NCBI GenBank assembly: GCA_964481775.1
Contig: CAYZUX010000003.1
Location: 19,907 to 83,906, forward strand
Length of the DNA stretch: 64,000 bases
Direction: 5' to 3'
DNA from: OLB16 sp964481775
GTDB lineage: Bacteria; Hinthialibacterota; Hinthialibacteria; OLB16
Under the pieces are notes generated by a model, which was given only the letters and a program-made list of their open reading frames with translations, was not told where the DNA came from and ran no database searches. The position numbers and the translations under genes were made by a program. How positions within the stretch are numbered: position 1 is the first letter of the stretch; every line of letters starts with the position of its first letter. Below are positions 26,278 through 35,405 of this stretch, piece by piece.

Positions 26278-26354
26278 TGGCAGGCCAGGAGGGATTTGAA
26301 CCCCCGACCCCCGCGTTTGGAGCGCGGTGCTCTACCGGGCTAAGCTACTGGCCT
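26278..26354 (-). tRNA. trnW: tRNA-Trp (CCA)
   Basis: The minus strand folds into a full cloverleaf: acceptor AGGCCAG pairs with CTGGCCT, discriminator G, and an encoded CCA at 26278-26280. The anticodon loop reads CTCCAAA with anticodon CCA, and the T-loop has GTTCAAATC. It sits between rpmG and secE, as tRNA-Trp does in many bacteria. Confidence 0.95.
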
Positions 26355-26376
26355 ACAGGGTAAACAATGCCAACCT

Positions 26377-26529
26377 TTATCGGCTTTCACGATGCGCGAG
26401 ATGCTTTTTGCATCGTGGACAAAACTTACGGATTTCCAGCCGGTCCGGATGGATCCGCTTGTTCTTTGTGACCGTGTAGTTGCGGCTCTTGCACTCGCTA
26501 CACGCCAGGATGATGGTTTCCCTTGGCAT
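26377..26529 (-). CDS. rpmG: 50S ribosomal protein L33
   Basis: 50 residues read directly from the minus strand: begins MPRETIILACSECKSRNY and contains two CxxC pairs (CSEC and CPRC), the zinc-binding form of L33, with the conserved KNKRIHPDRLEIRKFCPRC region. It is the first gene of the translation operon, about 107 nt downstream of a strong promoter. Confidence 0.94.
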   Translation of the reverse strand: MPRETIILACSECKSRNYTVTKNKRIHPDRLEIRKFCPRCKKHLAHRESR

Positions 26530-26960
26530 TTCAATCAATCCATTCCTCATTCCGGATCACGTTAAAACCATCCGGAGACCATCCCATTCACTACTACCCA
26601 AAGGCAATAGCTACCAAGAGCTACCTCATCCTAACCTTTCAAGATATAGAAGAGGAGTATGGATATGTCAAGGTGTCGGGCTGTTTGATCAGAAAGGGAC
26701 TTCCTGAAAGCCTAATCTCACAATTGACTCGGAATCAGGCTTCGATAGCTCATTCATGGAGCAGTTTTCCCCTCCGCCCTCCCGCTGATCCACAATTGAC
26801 ACCTCTTTCCACGGCACTCACACGGACCTCCATTCGTCATCTGTTCGTGCCAAGTATCGTGTCAACCATGTCCCTGAGGACTTGTCAATTATCTCCCCGG
26901 TCTATACAGGAGGATTGGGAGGGAAGAACTAACCGATAGAATCAAGATTCTCGACTCCCC
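26530..26960. other. Intergenic region upstream of rpmG
   Basis: 431 bp between rpmG and the end of the GH127 gene. It contains the rpmG promoter (26643-26671). A weak AAGCCT/AGGCTT inverted repeat lies around 26710-26745. Two copies of CACAATTGAC (near 26720 and 26792) are short direct repeats. A 138-codon open frame on the plus strand lacks a ribosome binding site and I do not believe it. Confidence 0.6.
26643..26671 (-). promoter_or_regulatory. Sigma-70-type promoter of the rpmG-secE-nusG-rpl operon
   Basis: Minus-strand -35 TTGACA (26666-26671, perfect consensus), a 17-nt spacer and -10 TATATC (26643-26648). Expected transcription start near 26636, giving a leader of about 107 nt before rpmG. 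Confidence 0.75.
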
Positions 26961-29303
26961 TTATTTCGCTTCCCGGACTGTCCAACATCCAAAAATCCCA
27001 CCCGCATAACCAGTCTTCCTGACAAAGGTCACTGTCACCTCCTCTTTGCCCTTGGTCAGCTCCTCTGAGATAGGGTACTCCACTGCAAAGAAACGTGTTC
27101 CACTCTCTCCCTCCAGCTTCACAGTGGTAAGAATCTGATCCTCGACCAGGATATCAAATTCCCTGCCCCGGTCCGCACCCCAATAGACACACCGGAGACT
27201 GGTGGGTTGAGTCGGATCCACATTCAGAGTCCAACTCCAACGTCCCTCGGCATGACGCCAATTACGGTTGAGGTGGCTACCGGTGACACTGTTCTCCACG
27301 ACAAGACCATGCTCCTTCTCGGAAATCTCATTACCGACCAGAACAGCATCGACCACACGAGCGGGATCGGGTTTGAAGACTGTCTTTGCTTCCTCCGCCT
27401 TTTGATCCATCAGCTTCTGACGGTCAGACCCCTTGGGCACGACTGGCCAGTAGAGACCATACCGCTCGCTGATAACCTGGTAGAAGGGCTTGAATATGAT
27501 CTTGCGCGGCTGATCGCGGGTCTCAAAGGTCAGGGGCTTACCCTCCACAGGTTGGAGGAAGGAGGTGTCAGTGGGGGTATCAGACAGGAAGTAATAGGCT
27601 TCCTCCTCCCCAGGGAAACCGGTCTGGCTTGGATTGGGGTTGTCAGAGCGAAGCGTGGGCAGACCGGTCTCCAGAATACCCGCCAAGACGATGGGGCCAT
27701 AGGCGAAAGCCACCAGGTTGGGATCATCGGGCATCGGAACAGTCCTCAGGCGCATCGGCATTTCCATTTCGACCCTATCACCATCCTTCCAGAGACGCTC
27801 AATGCGAACAAAGGAAGACAGAGGAGTGCTTGTATCCAGAGGAGTCCCATTGACCTTCAGACGAACCCCCTGATCAGCCCAACAGGGAACCCGCAAACAC
27901 AGGGCGAAGGTGGTGGGTTGGGCCACATGGACAGTCAGAGTTGTGCTGGGCTGCTCCGGGAAGGAGGTAACCTGTTCCAGACGGATGCCCTTCTCGGTCC
28001 AATCCAACTTGGATGGAATGAAAAGGTTCACCAGGATTCCATTTTCATTATGGAAATAAATGCTGTCACCGAGTTTCGAATAAGTTTCGATGCCGGTTCC
28101 ATAACAACACCAGAAAGAGGTTGTCGGAGTTCCATAAACTCGCTGAAAACCGGTCATCTGGGGGACGTAATACTCCAACATGCCGGTTTCGGGATCCTGG
28201 GTTCCGAGGATGCCATTCCAAAAGGCGCGCTCGTAGTAGTCCGCATACATGGGATCCCCGGTAGCGCACAGCAAGTGACGGGTCAGGCGCAGCATATTGT
28301 AGGTCTTACAGGTCTCATGGGTGGTGGTGGAGAGTTTTTGCGCCAACTGGTAAGGCTCCCCCCAGACCTCGGCATCCGTGGTACCGCCCGTGGCATAGGA
28401 ACGTGCTCGCATCACCCGGTCCCAGAAGAAGGATGAAAGGGAAAGGTAACGGCTCCTGCCAGTGAGTTCATACTCACGCATCGCCGCGACAACCAGAGGG
28501 ATATGGGTATTCCCATGACGTTTGGCGAGGTTGTCCTCGCCGCGCGCCAGAGGATCCAGAAAGGAGCTCTTCTCGAATTTTTCAGCAAGAGCTTTGTGCC
28601 TGGGATCCTGGGTGACTGAGTAGAGGTTCCAAAAGGCTTCACAAACTCCACCCTCCTCGGTGTGATCGAGGATGTGGTTGAGCTCTTCATGGGTGAACTT
28701 TTCGGTGCGCCTACTGAAGTAATCCGCCATTCCCTTAAGGACTTCGAGGGCCTGAGTGTTGCCGCAATACTGGTATTGGTCGAACAGGCCAGCCATGATC
28801 TTGTGATAGTTGTAGTAGGGTGCCCAGGGCAGGTTGGTCAATGATTCGAGCCGGTCGAGAAAAGAGTCGGGATATCCCGACAGGTACCCATTTCCATGGG
28901 CTGCCTGGCACTTGGCCATCTCACGGACCATCAAAGCCCCGCGTTCTTTAAAACGTTCATCCGAGGTGCTCGCATACATCAAGCCCAGAGCCGAGAGGTA
29001 GTGGCCGGTGAAATGGCCACGCACCTCGATGGTGGGGCTTTCCCAGCCGCCAAGGGGTTCACCGGGGGCATCCAGACCGGCCTCGACCCGGAAATTACGC
29101 AGAAGCCTGTCCGGCTCAAGACTCAGGAGATACCGCTGATTCAACTCTTGGGCGGTCTTGAGAGGACCATCCAGAAGACGGACTTCCTCGAGGTCGAAGG
29201 GCTCATAGACCATTATAGGGACCTCCTCCTGAGCATGGCAAATCACCGCTAACACTACGAAAAGGCTGGCGCATAAAAACCTGTCAATCCATCTTTCGAT
29301 CAC
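26961..29303 (-). CDS. Secreted GH127 beta-L-arabinofuranosidase family protein
   Basis: 780 residues from a GTG start at 29303 (GGGAG 7 nt upstream), which gives a clean signal peptide (FLCASLFVVLAVICHAQ) and avoids overlap with the upstream gene; the longer frame to 29435 does not. The GH127 catalytic/zinc site is intact: Glu330 and Cys332 in HETCKTYNML, Cys399 and Cys400 in FWCCYGTGIE. The conserved start VRLLDGPLKTAQELNQRYLL is also present. In this family a Cys is the nucleophile and zinc is bound by Glu and three Cys. Expected to release beta-L-arabinofuranose from plant glycans outside the cytoplasm. Exact linkage unknown. Confidence 0.9.
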   Translation of the reverse strand: MIERWIDRFLCASLFVVLAVICHAQEEVPIMVYEPFDLEEVRLLDGPLKTAQELNQRYLLSLEPDRLLRNFRVEAGLDAPGEPLGGWESPTIEVRGHFTGHYLSALGLMYASTSDERFKERGALMVREMAKCQAAHGNGYLSGYPDSFLDRLESLTNLPWAPYYNYHKIMAGLFDQYQYCGNTQALEVLKGMADYFSRRTEKFTHEELNHILDHTEEGGVCEAFWNLYSVTQDPRHKALAEKFEKSSFLDPLARGEDNLAKRHGNTHIPLVVAAMREYELTGRSRYLSLSSFFWDRVMRARSYATGGTTDAEVWGEPYQLAQKLSTTTHETCKTYNMLRLTRHLLCATGDPMYADYYERAFWNGILGTQDPETGMLEYYVPQMTGFQRVYGTPTTSFWCCYGTGIETYSKLGDSIYFHNENGILVNLFIPSKLDWTEKGIRLEQVTSFPEQPSTTLTVHVAQPTTFALCLRVPCWADQGVRLKVNGTPLDTSTPLSSFVRIERLWKDGDRVEMEMPMRLRTVPMPDDPNLVAFAYGPIVLAGILETGLPTLRSDNPNPSQTGFPGEEEAYYFLSDTPTDTSFLQPVEGKPLTFETRDQPRKIIFKPFYQVISERYGLYWPVVPKGSDRQKLMDQKAEEAKTVFKPDPARVVDAVLVGNEISEKEHGLVVENSVTGSHLNRNWRHAEGRWSWTLNVDPTQPTSLRCVYWGADRGREFDILVEDQILTTVKLEGESGTRFFAVEYPISEELTKGKEEVTVTFVRKTGYAGGIFGCWTVREAK

Positions 29304-29337
29304 AACAGGGCTCCCTTCGTTACATGATTCACCCCTG

Positions 29338-30909
29338 TCAAACGCCTGATACTGTGGCACTGGAACTCTCGAGCTCATCCCACTCCATTCCCAGTTTCCG
29401 TGCCGCAAAGCCCGCCTCCCTGAGCCAGTCGCCATACACCATCATCCAGTGGGAGTCGCGGATCTCCTTGATGAGCTTGCGCCAATTCCCCTGGATGATG
29501 ACCTCCTGCTGGGAGCGGCAGATCTCCAGGAAGGGATTGCTTTCCACATTGCCCTTGAATCCAAGCCAGCGTCCAGTGGCATATTCCGGATCGATGAAGG
29601 TCACCTCCTGTCCTTTGGGCATCTCCACCTTGGGGGCCGCGCCATATTCGGACTCGTAGTGGGTCACAATCCGCGCGGGTTCATAACGTTCGCCATCCAA
29701 GCGCCTGGGGGATGTGCAATGCGCGCAGGTGACCAGGCCCTTATGCGGGAAAGTCGAGTTGTGCATGAAAACCGGTCTGCCAGAGATGTAACGCAGGAGC
29801 ATGCCAGCCGGGATCACCACGAAGTCCGATTCACAGAAGGCCACATAACCTTCATCCATGAGCAGTTCCAGAGTCAGGCAGGCGGTGGTTTCAGCCATCG
29901 GCATGATGGTCCCCATGCAGGACTGGATGGTGAAGGAGCTGCAATCATTCTCCGCCATCAGGTCTTTGAAGAGCTGATAGAGCATGAAGGAGTTGCGGAC
30001 AAAGGGAGTCTCGGTTTCCAAGGATGTGCCGGGCAGAGCAAGATAATCTCTGGTCCAGGCATCGCATTGGGTCATGAAATTGCTGTCCTGCAACATGCTC
30101 TTGACCCGTTTCTCGATATCGGCGTAGGGGACATCGAGGATCTCCATTCCAAACCTTTTACGCGCCAGGTCGGGAGCTTCAGGAGCGTATTTCCCCATCG
30201 GGCCACCCAAGGCCACAATCCTCGAGCCACGCAGGTTCCGCGCCCCATACAAGGCCCGCAGTTTCCACAGCAGTTCCGCTTGGTCATCCACGGCCACATC
30301 CTCAAGACAGGGATCATAGGAGGGTTGATCGCCGGGAGGCGGAGGCCCAATTTGGAGGTACTTTGTGCTGAGGGCTTCGTACCAATAGTAGACTGGCCCC
30401 TTGTCATGGCGGACATAAATAAGGGTCGGAGCCTTCCTGGAAAAACACGCACGGAGGAGGTTCCCCCCGCCTGTGGCTGGATACACGATGACTGTGTCAT
30501 AGTCGATCCGGTGGATACCTTCCAGTTCTTCAGGGGCGCGTACTTTCCGGACTGGCAGGAACTCAAGTGTGATCCCTGGCGTTTTGGCAAGGATCTCCAG
30601 TTCCGAGGTGATTCTTGCCACCTCTTCATTGGCGGCTTCCTCAGTCTGGATCCCCCCCCAGGACTTCCAGGAGGTCTGAAACTTCTTCTGAGGGGTGGCA
30701 TACATCAGGATCGGCTGGACACGCAGAGGCTTCCCATGGTTGACAAAGACCTTATTCGGGTCCCAAGCCTCTATGGCAGTTCCTGCGAATGCTCCAGGTA
30801 CAACTCCTCTCAGGAAAGGTAAACCGGCCGCAGCCAGGGCTCCTGTTGAAAGAGTCAGAAAGGTCCTTCGGTCGACACATCCACAGCACATGAGATTCTC
30901 CTTCCCCAT
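29338..30909 (-). CDS. Tat-exported protein with L-fucose/L-arabinose isomerase-like fold
   Basis: 523 residues. The N-terminus has a twin-arginine signal, DRRTFLTLSTGALAAAG, with an unusual MCCGC just before it. The body resembles the FucI/AraA-like superfamily in layout: an alternating Rossmann-like first half (DYDTVIVYPATGGG, RGSRIVALGGPMG) and a C-terminal half with SCMGTIMPMAETTACLTLELLMDEGYVAFCESDF, similar to the isomerase region of that superfamily. Assignment rests on pattern similarity only. Export of an isomerase would be unusual, so it may be a structural relative with another activity. It precedes GH127 by 34 nt, probably in one operon. Confidence 0.65.
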   Translation of the reverse strand: MGKENLMCCGCVDRRTFLTLSTGALAAAGLPFLRGVVPGAFAGTAIEAWDPNKVFVNHGKPLRVQPILMYATPQKKFQTSWKSWGGIQTEEAANEEVARITSELEILAKTPGITLEFLPVRKVRAPEELEGIHRIDYDTVIVYPATGGGNLLRACFSRKAPTLIYVRHDKGPVYYWYEALSTKYLQIGPPPPGDQPSYDPCLEDVAVDDQAELLWKLRALYGARNLRGSRIVALGGPMGKYAPEAPDLARKRFGMEILDVPYADIEKRVKSMLQDSNFMTQCDAWTRDYLALPGTSLETETPFVRNSFMLYQLFKDLMAENDCSSFTIQSCMGTIMPMAETTACLTLELLMDEGYVAFCESDFVVIPAGMLLRYISGRPVFMHNSTFPHKGLVTCAHCTSPRRLDGERYEPARIVTHYESEYGAAPKVEMPKGQEVTFIDPEYATGRWLGFKGNVESNPFLEICRSQQEVIIQGNWRKLIKEIRDSHWMMVYGDWLREAGFAARKLGMEWDELESSSATVSGV

Positions 30910-31130
30910 GAGGATTCTGATTGATTCAAAACTTCTCGAGAGAAGTTTTGATCCTTATGGTGGTACGAGTATACCATAACTCATTCTATCCAAGGGAAGT
31001 CTGTTGGATGGTCTCCTGATAAGAAAGGTTTCCTTCTTTTGGGGGGATCTGCCATCATGGGAGCTCAGCGTGGACACAAAGCGGGATTCTGGTAGCCTTG
31101 CTCCATGTCATTCAAGGGGAGGAGTCTTTT

Positions 31131-32003
31131 ATGAATTGGAGCCGTTTCCCTTGTGTTCAGGTGTGGTTTTTGGGTGCCCTCTTTTTTGCTTTCACCAGCG
31201 GTGCGGAGCCCCCTTCGGTCATCCTGATCGATGGAGATATGACTGACTGGGAAGGGCTCCCTTCGTATTCCGATCCGGCCGGAGATAATTCCAAACCGGG
31301 CACCGATGTACTCGAATTCAAAGTGACTCATGATGAGGCGGCGCTGTACTACTACACGCGCCACTCAGGCCCGATCATTTCCGAGGATGCCGGGACAGGT
31401 GGTCAGGGACGGTTCTACTACCTTGTGTTTGTCGATCTCGATAACAATCCATCGACTGGATTCAATCCTGCCACCACCGATCCGGATTGTTACTCGCCTC
31501 TTTCACTCGGTTGTGATCTTGAATTCGAATTCGAAAGGGATTGGAACGATTCCTCCTCGGCTTACCAGGTACAGCATTTCTATGGATATGGAGGCCCGGG
31601 AACGCTTGCCCAGAACAGGCTCGACCTGAAACCGGGAGGTTTCCTGCGTTTCGGCCCGGCAGATTATGACAACAAGGCACAATTCAAGTTCCTTGGAGAA
31701 GTTATTCCGGATGATGTGGTATTTACCGACGACATCAAAAGATCCGGCTACACACCGGGAGAGGATGTCTTCATGACCCAGGCCTTCTCCCCTGATATGA
31801 CGCAATCCGAGATCCGTGTTGATTTCCGTACAGCTCTCAAGGATCAACAGGGCAACCCTCATCTGGCGATTGGGAAAACGATCTCGCTTGGTTTTGCTTG
31901 CGAGAGTTCTCCCTGGGCGGATTGCGGGGATGGGATGGAGGCAGTCATAAACTATACACTGGATGGGCCATCAGAGGTGAGTTCCTGGATGCTTGTCCGA
32001 TAA
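31131..32003 (+). CDS. Secreted CBM9-like beta-sandwich protein
   Basis: 290 residues from the ATG at 31131 (AGGGGAGGAG 7 nt upstream). Signal peptide to about residue 25 (VWFLGALFFAFTSGAEP). The sequence then begins VILIDGDMTDWEGLPSYSDPAGD and later YYYTRHSGPI, FYYLVFVDLDNNPSTG: the typical start of CBM9-like/DOMON-like carbohydrate- or ligand-binding sandwich domains. Several Cys may form disulfides. It is first of three co-directional genes with a Tat protein and a symporter, suggesting a glycan-handling role. Confidence 0.7.
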   Translation: MNWSRFPCVQVWFLGALFFAFTSGAEPPSVILIDGDMTDWEGLPSYSDPAGDNSKPGTDVLEFKVTHDEAALYYYTRHSGPIISEDAGTGGQGRFYYLVFVDLDNNPSTGFNPATTDPDCYSPLSLGCDLEFEFERDWNDSSSAYQVQHFYGYGGPGTLAQNRLDLKPGGFLRFGPADYDNKAQFKFLGEVIPDDVVFTDDIKRSGYTPGEDVFMTQAFSPDMTQSEIRVDFRTALKDQQGNPHLAIGKTISLGFACESSPWADCGDGMEAVINYTLDGPSEVSSWMLVR

Positions 32004-32039
32004 TGGAATACCTGTTGTTGAAAAAAACTGGAGTGGATC

Positions 32040-33662
32040 ATGAATGAAATTCTGAAGCGGCGGATGGGACGCAGGAATCTGATGAAGGGGGCGTTGGCGA
32101 TGACAGCAATGCCACTGGCAGGAAGAGCCTGGGGTGCGTTTTCAGGGGAAGTGGGTTCCAGGGTCAGGAAATTTCACGCCTCGATTTCCATCGATGCCTT
32201 CAAGGCGGATCCGGAACTGCTCGGAATCATCAAGGCCGCTGGAATTGATGAGGTCTGGATCTCGTGTTTTTTCCAGGGCAGCTGGCATCACACGATCGAG
32301 GAGGTCAGTGAGTGGAAAGGACGGATCGAAAAACATGGGATGGCAGTACGTCAAATCACCATCCCCTTTGGCCATCCCACCTTCACCCAGAATGCTCCGG
32401 ACTACATGCCCTCGGTCGATATCACCAAGTGGAAACCGGGAAAACGTCCCAACGGGCAGACCTATTATGGAGTCTCGCTTCATCCACCCATCACCGAGGC
32501 CAATGTCGAGGCCATCATGAAGATCAAGACCACCGGGCCTGGAACTATCTTCCTTGATGATGATTTCCGTCTCGCCCCAGGGCCTGGCGACATCGGGGGT
32601 TGCTTCTGTGAGGAACACAAGGCCAGGTTCCTCCAATCGCATGGCTATGGTGAATCTCAATGGCAGGAACTGCTCCATGGCGCGGAAAATCATGTGTACT
32701 CACCAATTCTGATGCAGTGGGTCACCGCCACCTGTGATGAACTCACCGCCTGCTTCAGAGCCCAACAGGAAGCTGCGCTTCCGGACACGCAACTTGGCAT
32801 CATGGTCATGTTTCTCGGGTCCGAGAGAGCGGGTATCCGTCTTCCCGACTACACGGGTGTCCCGATGCGTGTCGGTGAACTGATGTTCGATGACCGTTCC
32901 TTCAACCCACTCAGGGGCAAGACCAACGAGCTGTTCAGTGCCCTGATGCACCGGCGTTTTACACCACCTGAACTGGCTTTCAGCGAAAATACAGCCTGGC
33001 CACCGAATGATCTCTCGGCCTCAAACATGGCCGCGAAACTCTGTATCTCCACCCTTGGGGATATCCGCAACACGATGTTCATGAGTGGGCTCACTCCCTT
33101 CCCACGGACTCACTGGGCAACGCTGGGGCCCGCGATGAAACGCAATGCCGAAATCCATCAGAAACTAAATGGGCATGTCCCGCGCGGTCCCTTCAAGCAC
33201 TTCTGGGGTAAACGCAGCCGTTATGTGGGCAATGATCAGCCCTACAGCCTGTTCCTCGCCCTTGGAGTGCCTTTCGAGGTCACAGAAGAACTGGCCGCTG
33301 ACGGTTGGACTTTCCTTTCCGATTTCGATGTCCAGGCGGCGGCCGCTGGCGAGATCCATACCCAAGGCACAAGGCTTGTCCAGCGTCCCACTCAGCCAGC
33401 AGTCAATGCTGAAGCAATTTCTTTGGCGGAGGAGCTTCCTGCCCTGTTTGCCTGGCGTCAGGAGATTCTGCCTCAACTCAAGGGAATTCCTTATGTCGAG
33501 GAGGAGAAAAGCGTGGTCTGTGGTTGGTATCCCTCAGCGAGGTCAGTGCTTTTATGGAATCTCGATACCAGCCCGCAACCGGTCACGCTCCGACTTAATG
33601 AGACTCGGAGGCCTGTTACTCTTCCTCCGCTGGGTATCGAACTGATCGAAGATTTGGGGTAA
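32040..33662 (+). CDS. Tat-exported TIM-barrel-like protein of unknown function
   Basis: 540 residues. Twin-arginine signal GRRNLMKGALAM followed by a hydrophobic stretch ending near AWG. The mature part (RKFHASISIDAFKADPELLGIIKAAGIDEVWIS...) alternates strands and helices like a (beta/alpha)8 barrel, with GTIFLDDDFRL around residue 180 giving an acidic strand end as in glycosidases, and a beta-rich C-terminal end (residues 480-540). No known GH family is recognised. GGAG precedes the ATG. The symporter gene begins 6 nt after its stop, so the pair is surely co-transcribed. Confidence 0.7.
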   Translation: MNEILKRRMGRRNLMKGALAMTAMPLAGRAWGAFSGEVGSRVRKFHASISIDAFKADPELLGIIKAAGIDEVWISCFFQGSWHHTIEEVSEWKGRIEKHGMAVRQITIPFGHPTFTQNAPDYMPSVDITKWKPGKRPNGQTYYGVSLHPPITEANVEAIMKIKTTGPGTIFLDDDFRLAPGPGDIGGCFCEEHKARFLQSHGYGESQWQELLHGAENHVYSPILMQWVTATCDELTACFRAQQEAALPDTQLGIMVMFLGSERAGIRLPDYTGVPMRVGELMFDDRSFNPLRGKTNELFSALMHRRFTPPELAFSENTAWPPNDLSASNMAAKLCISTLGDIRNTMFMSGLTPFPRTHWATLGPAMKRNAEIHQKLNGHVPRGPFKHFWGKRSRYVGNDQPYSLFLALGVPFEVTEELAADGWTFLSDFDVQAAAAGEIHTQGTRLVQRPTQPAVNAEAISLAEELPALFAWRQEILPQLKGIPYVEEEKSVVCGWYPSARSVLLWNLDTSPQPVTLRLNETRRPVTLPPLGIELIEDLG

Positions 33663-33668
33663 GCAGCA

Positions 33669-35405
33669 TTGAGTGAACCATCTGGCTTTTCACTGGGGAC
33701 CTTGGATTATGCGGCCTTTGCCGCTTTCTTCATTGCTCTTTCGGTGATTGGTTATTTTACCGGAAGACGGGAGCGGGAGAGTTCGGAATCCTATTTCCTC
33801 GCGGGACATCAGCTTCCCTGGTATGTCATAGGTGGTTCTTTCGTTGCCTCGAATATCAGCAGTGAACATTTCATTGGCATGATCGGCGCGGCCTATGTTT
33901 ATGGGATCTGTGTCGCCGTGTCGGAATGGGCGAATGTCTTCACGTTTTCACTGCTTATCTGGTTCTTTATTCCATTTTTGATGGCTTCTCGCGTATTCAC
34001 CATGCCGGAGTTTCTGGAACGGCGATTCTGTCCCTCGTTGCGTCAATTTTTTGCACTCGTGACTGTGATCAGTAATGTCGTCGCCTTCCTCGCTGCGGTG
34101 CTTTATGGTGGTGCCTTGGCGCTACAGGAACTGTTCGGGTGGCCATTGTGGTTCTCCATCATCACTTTGGGCATTGTCGCCGGAGCATGGGCCATTTATG
34201 GAGGACTCTCCTCGGTGGCCTGGATCGACTTTTTCACCATCCTGGTCATGATTGCGGGAGGCGCAGTGGTTACTATTCTCGCGCTCCAGGCAGTTTCAGG
34301 GGATTCAGGGTCGATCGTGGAGGGATTCAGAAAAACACTGGAGGCCAACCGCGCCAGCGAGGGTGTCTGGAAACAGGCGGTTGACGCCAAGAGCCAGATC
34401 CTCGCTGGAACTGACACCTATAACCGTCTCTCGGTCATTCAACCCGCTACCCACCAGCTGTGGCCCTGGCCAGCCATCATCTTCGCCACCTTCTCGTTGA
34501 GCCTGTGGTACAATGTCCTCAACCAGTTCATGATCCAAAGGGTACTCGGCGCAAAAAACATTTACCATGCCCGCATGGGGATTGTGCTGGCTGGTTTTCT
34601 CAAACTCATTCTTCCCGCCATCATCGTCCTGCCGGGACTGGTATTGTTTGCGCTGCATCCAGAGGTCTTGCTGCTACCCTGGGACCAGGTCCAGCCTCAA
34701 GCAGACCGTGGGTATGTGCGTCTGCTGGAAACGATCGTTCCTGTCGGATTGCGTGGACTTTTTCTTGCAGCCCTGTTCGGAGCGATCCAGTCGACTGTCA
34801 ACTCGGTTTTGAACTCTACCGCAACCATCATCACGCTGGACTTCTACAAGGAGGTCATCCATCCCAAGGCCACAGACGAACGTCTGGTGAGAGTGGGTGT
34901 CTGGAGTTCCGCGGTGGTCCTGGTGATCGCAATGGTACTGGCTGGTTTCATACAGGCCCTCAGTGGTGGTCTCTTTGTCTACATTCAATCGTTGTACGCC
35001 TTTTTCGCGCCACCCTTCGCGGCGATCTTCCTGCTTGGAATCGCCTGGCGGAGAATCAATGCCACCGGGGCCACCTGGGCCGTTTTTCTGGGATTCGCTT
35101 TTGGGATTGGAATCAAAGTCTTCCTGCAATTCTCGGAGGATCCCCCTCCCTGGCTGGTTCCGTTCTTCAACCAGTCCATCCTGAATTGGATTTTCTGTGT
35201 GGTGGTCTGTATCACTGTCAGTCTAACGACAGAGCCACCACCCGCCGAAAAAATCAACGATCAACTCACCTTCAACTGGCAGAAGATGAACATCTACGAG
35301 GGGTTGGGAGACCATTGGTACAGCAGCGTGGTAACCTGGTGGCTGATTTTCGCGTTAGGGATCCTCGGATTGGGAGTTTATTTTTCCGGTCTCTTATTTG
35401 GCTGA
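33669..35405 (+). CDS. Sodium/solute symporter (SSS/SLC5 family)
   Basis: 578 residues with about 14 hydrophobic segments. Family signs: GYFTGRRERESSESYFLAGHQLPWYVIGGSFVASNISSEHFIGM near the N-terminus (the Na+-binding TM1 region), AWAIYGGLSSVAWIDF, and FGAIQSTVNSVLNSTATIITLDFYKE (the TM8 Na2 site). It imports a sugar or similar solute with Na+. TTG start at 33669, 6 nt after the previous stop. Coupling with the Tat-exported barrel protein suggests uptake of that protein's product. The stop overlaps the convergent PQQ gene by 12 nt. Confidence 0.9.
   Translation: MSEPSGFSLGTLDYAAFAAFFIALSVIGYFTGRRERESSESYFLAGHQLPWYVIGGSFVASNISSEHFIGMIGAAYVYGICVAVSEWANVFTFSLLIWFFIPFLMASRVFTMPEFLERRFCPSLRQFFALVTVISNVVAFLAAVLYGGALALQELFGWPLWFSIITLGIVAGAWAIYGGLSSVAWIDFFTILVMIAGGAVVTILALQAVSGDSGSIVEGFRKTLEANRASEGVWKQAVDAKSQILAGTDTYNRLSVIQPATHQLWPWPAIIFATFSLSLWYNVLNQFMIQRVLGAKNIYHARMGIVLAGFLKLILPAIIVLPGLVLFALHPEVLLLPWDQVQPQADRGYVRLLETIVPVGLRGLFLAALFGAIQSTVNSVLNSTATIITLDFYKEVIHPKATDERLVRVGVWSSAVVLVIAMVLAGFIQALSGGLFVYIQSLYAFFAPPFAAIFLLGIAWRRINATGATWAVFLGFAFGIGIKVFLQFSEDPPPWLVPFFNQSILNWIFCVVVCITVSLTTEPPPAEKINDQLTFNWQKMNIYEGLGDHWYSSVVTWWLIFALGILGLGVYFSGLLFG

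Noticed and set aside
26523..26939. 138-codon plus-strand frame upstream of rpmG
   Set aside because: No ribosome binding site, Ser/Thr/Pro-rich random composition, and it overlaps the rpmG promoter on the other strand.
27207..28436. 409-codon plus-strand frame
   Set aside because: Antisense to GH127, whose catalytic residues are intact.
29449..30822. 457-codon plus-strand frame
   Set aside because: Antisense to the Tat-exported isomerase-like protein; no ribosome binding site or domain.
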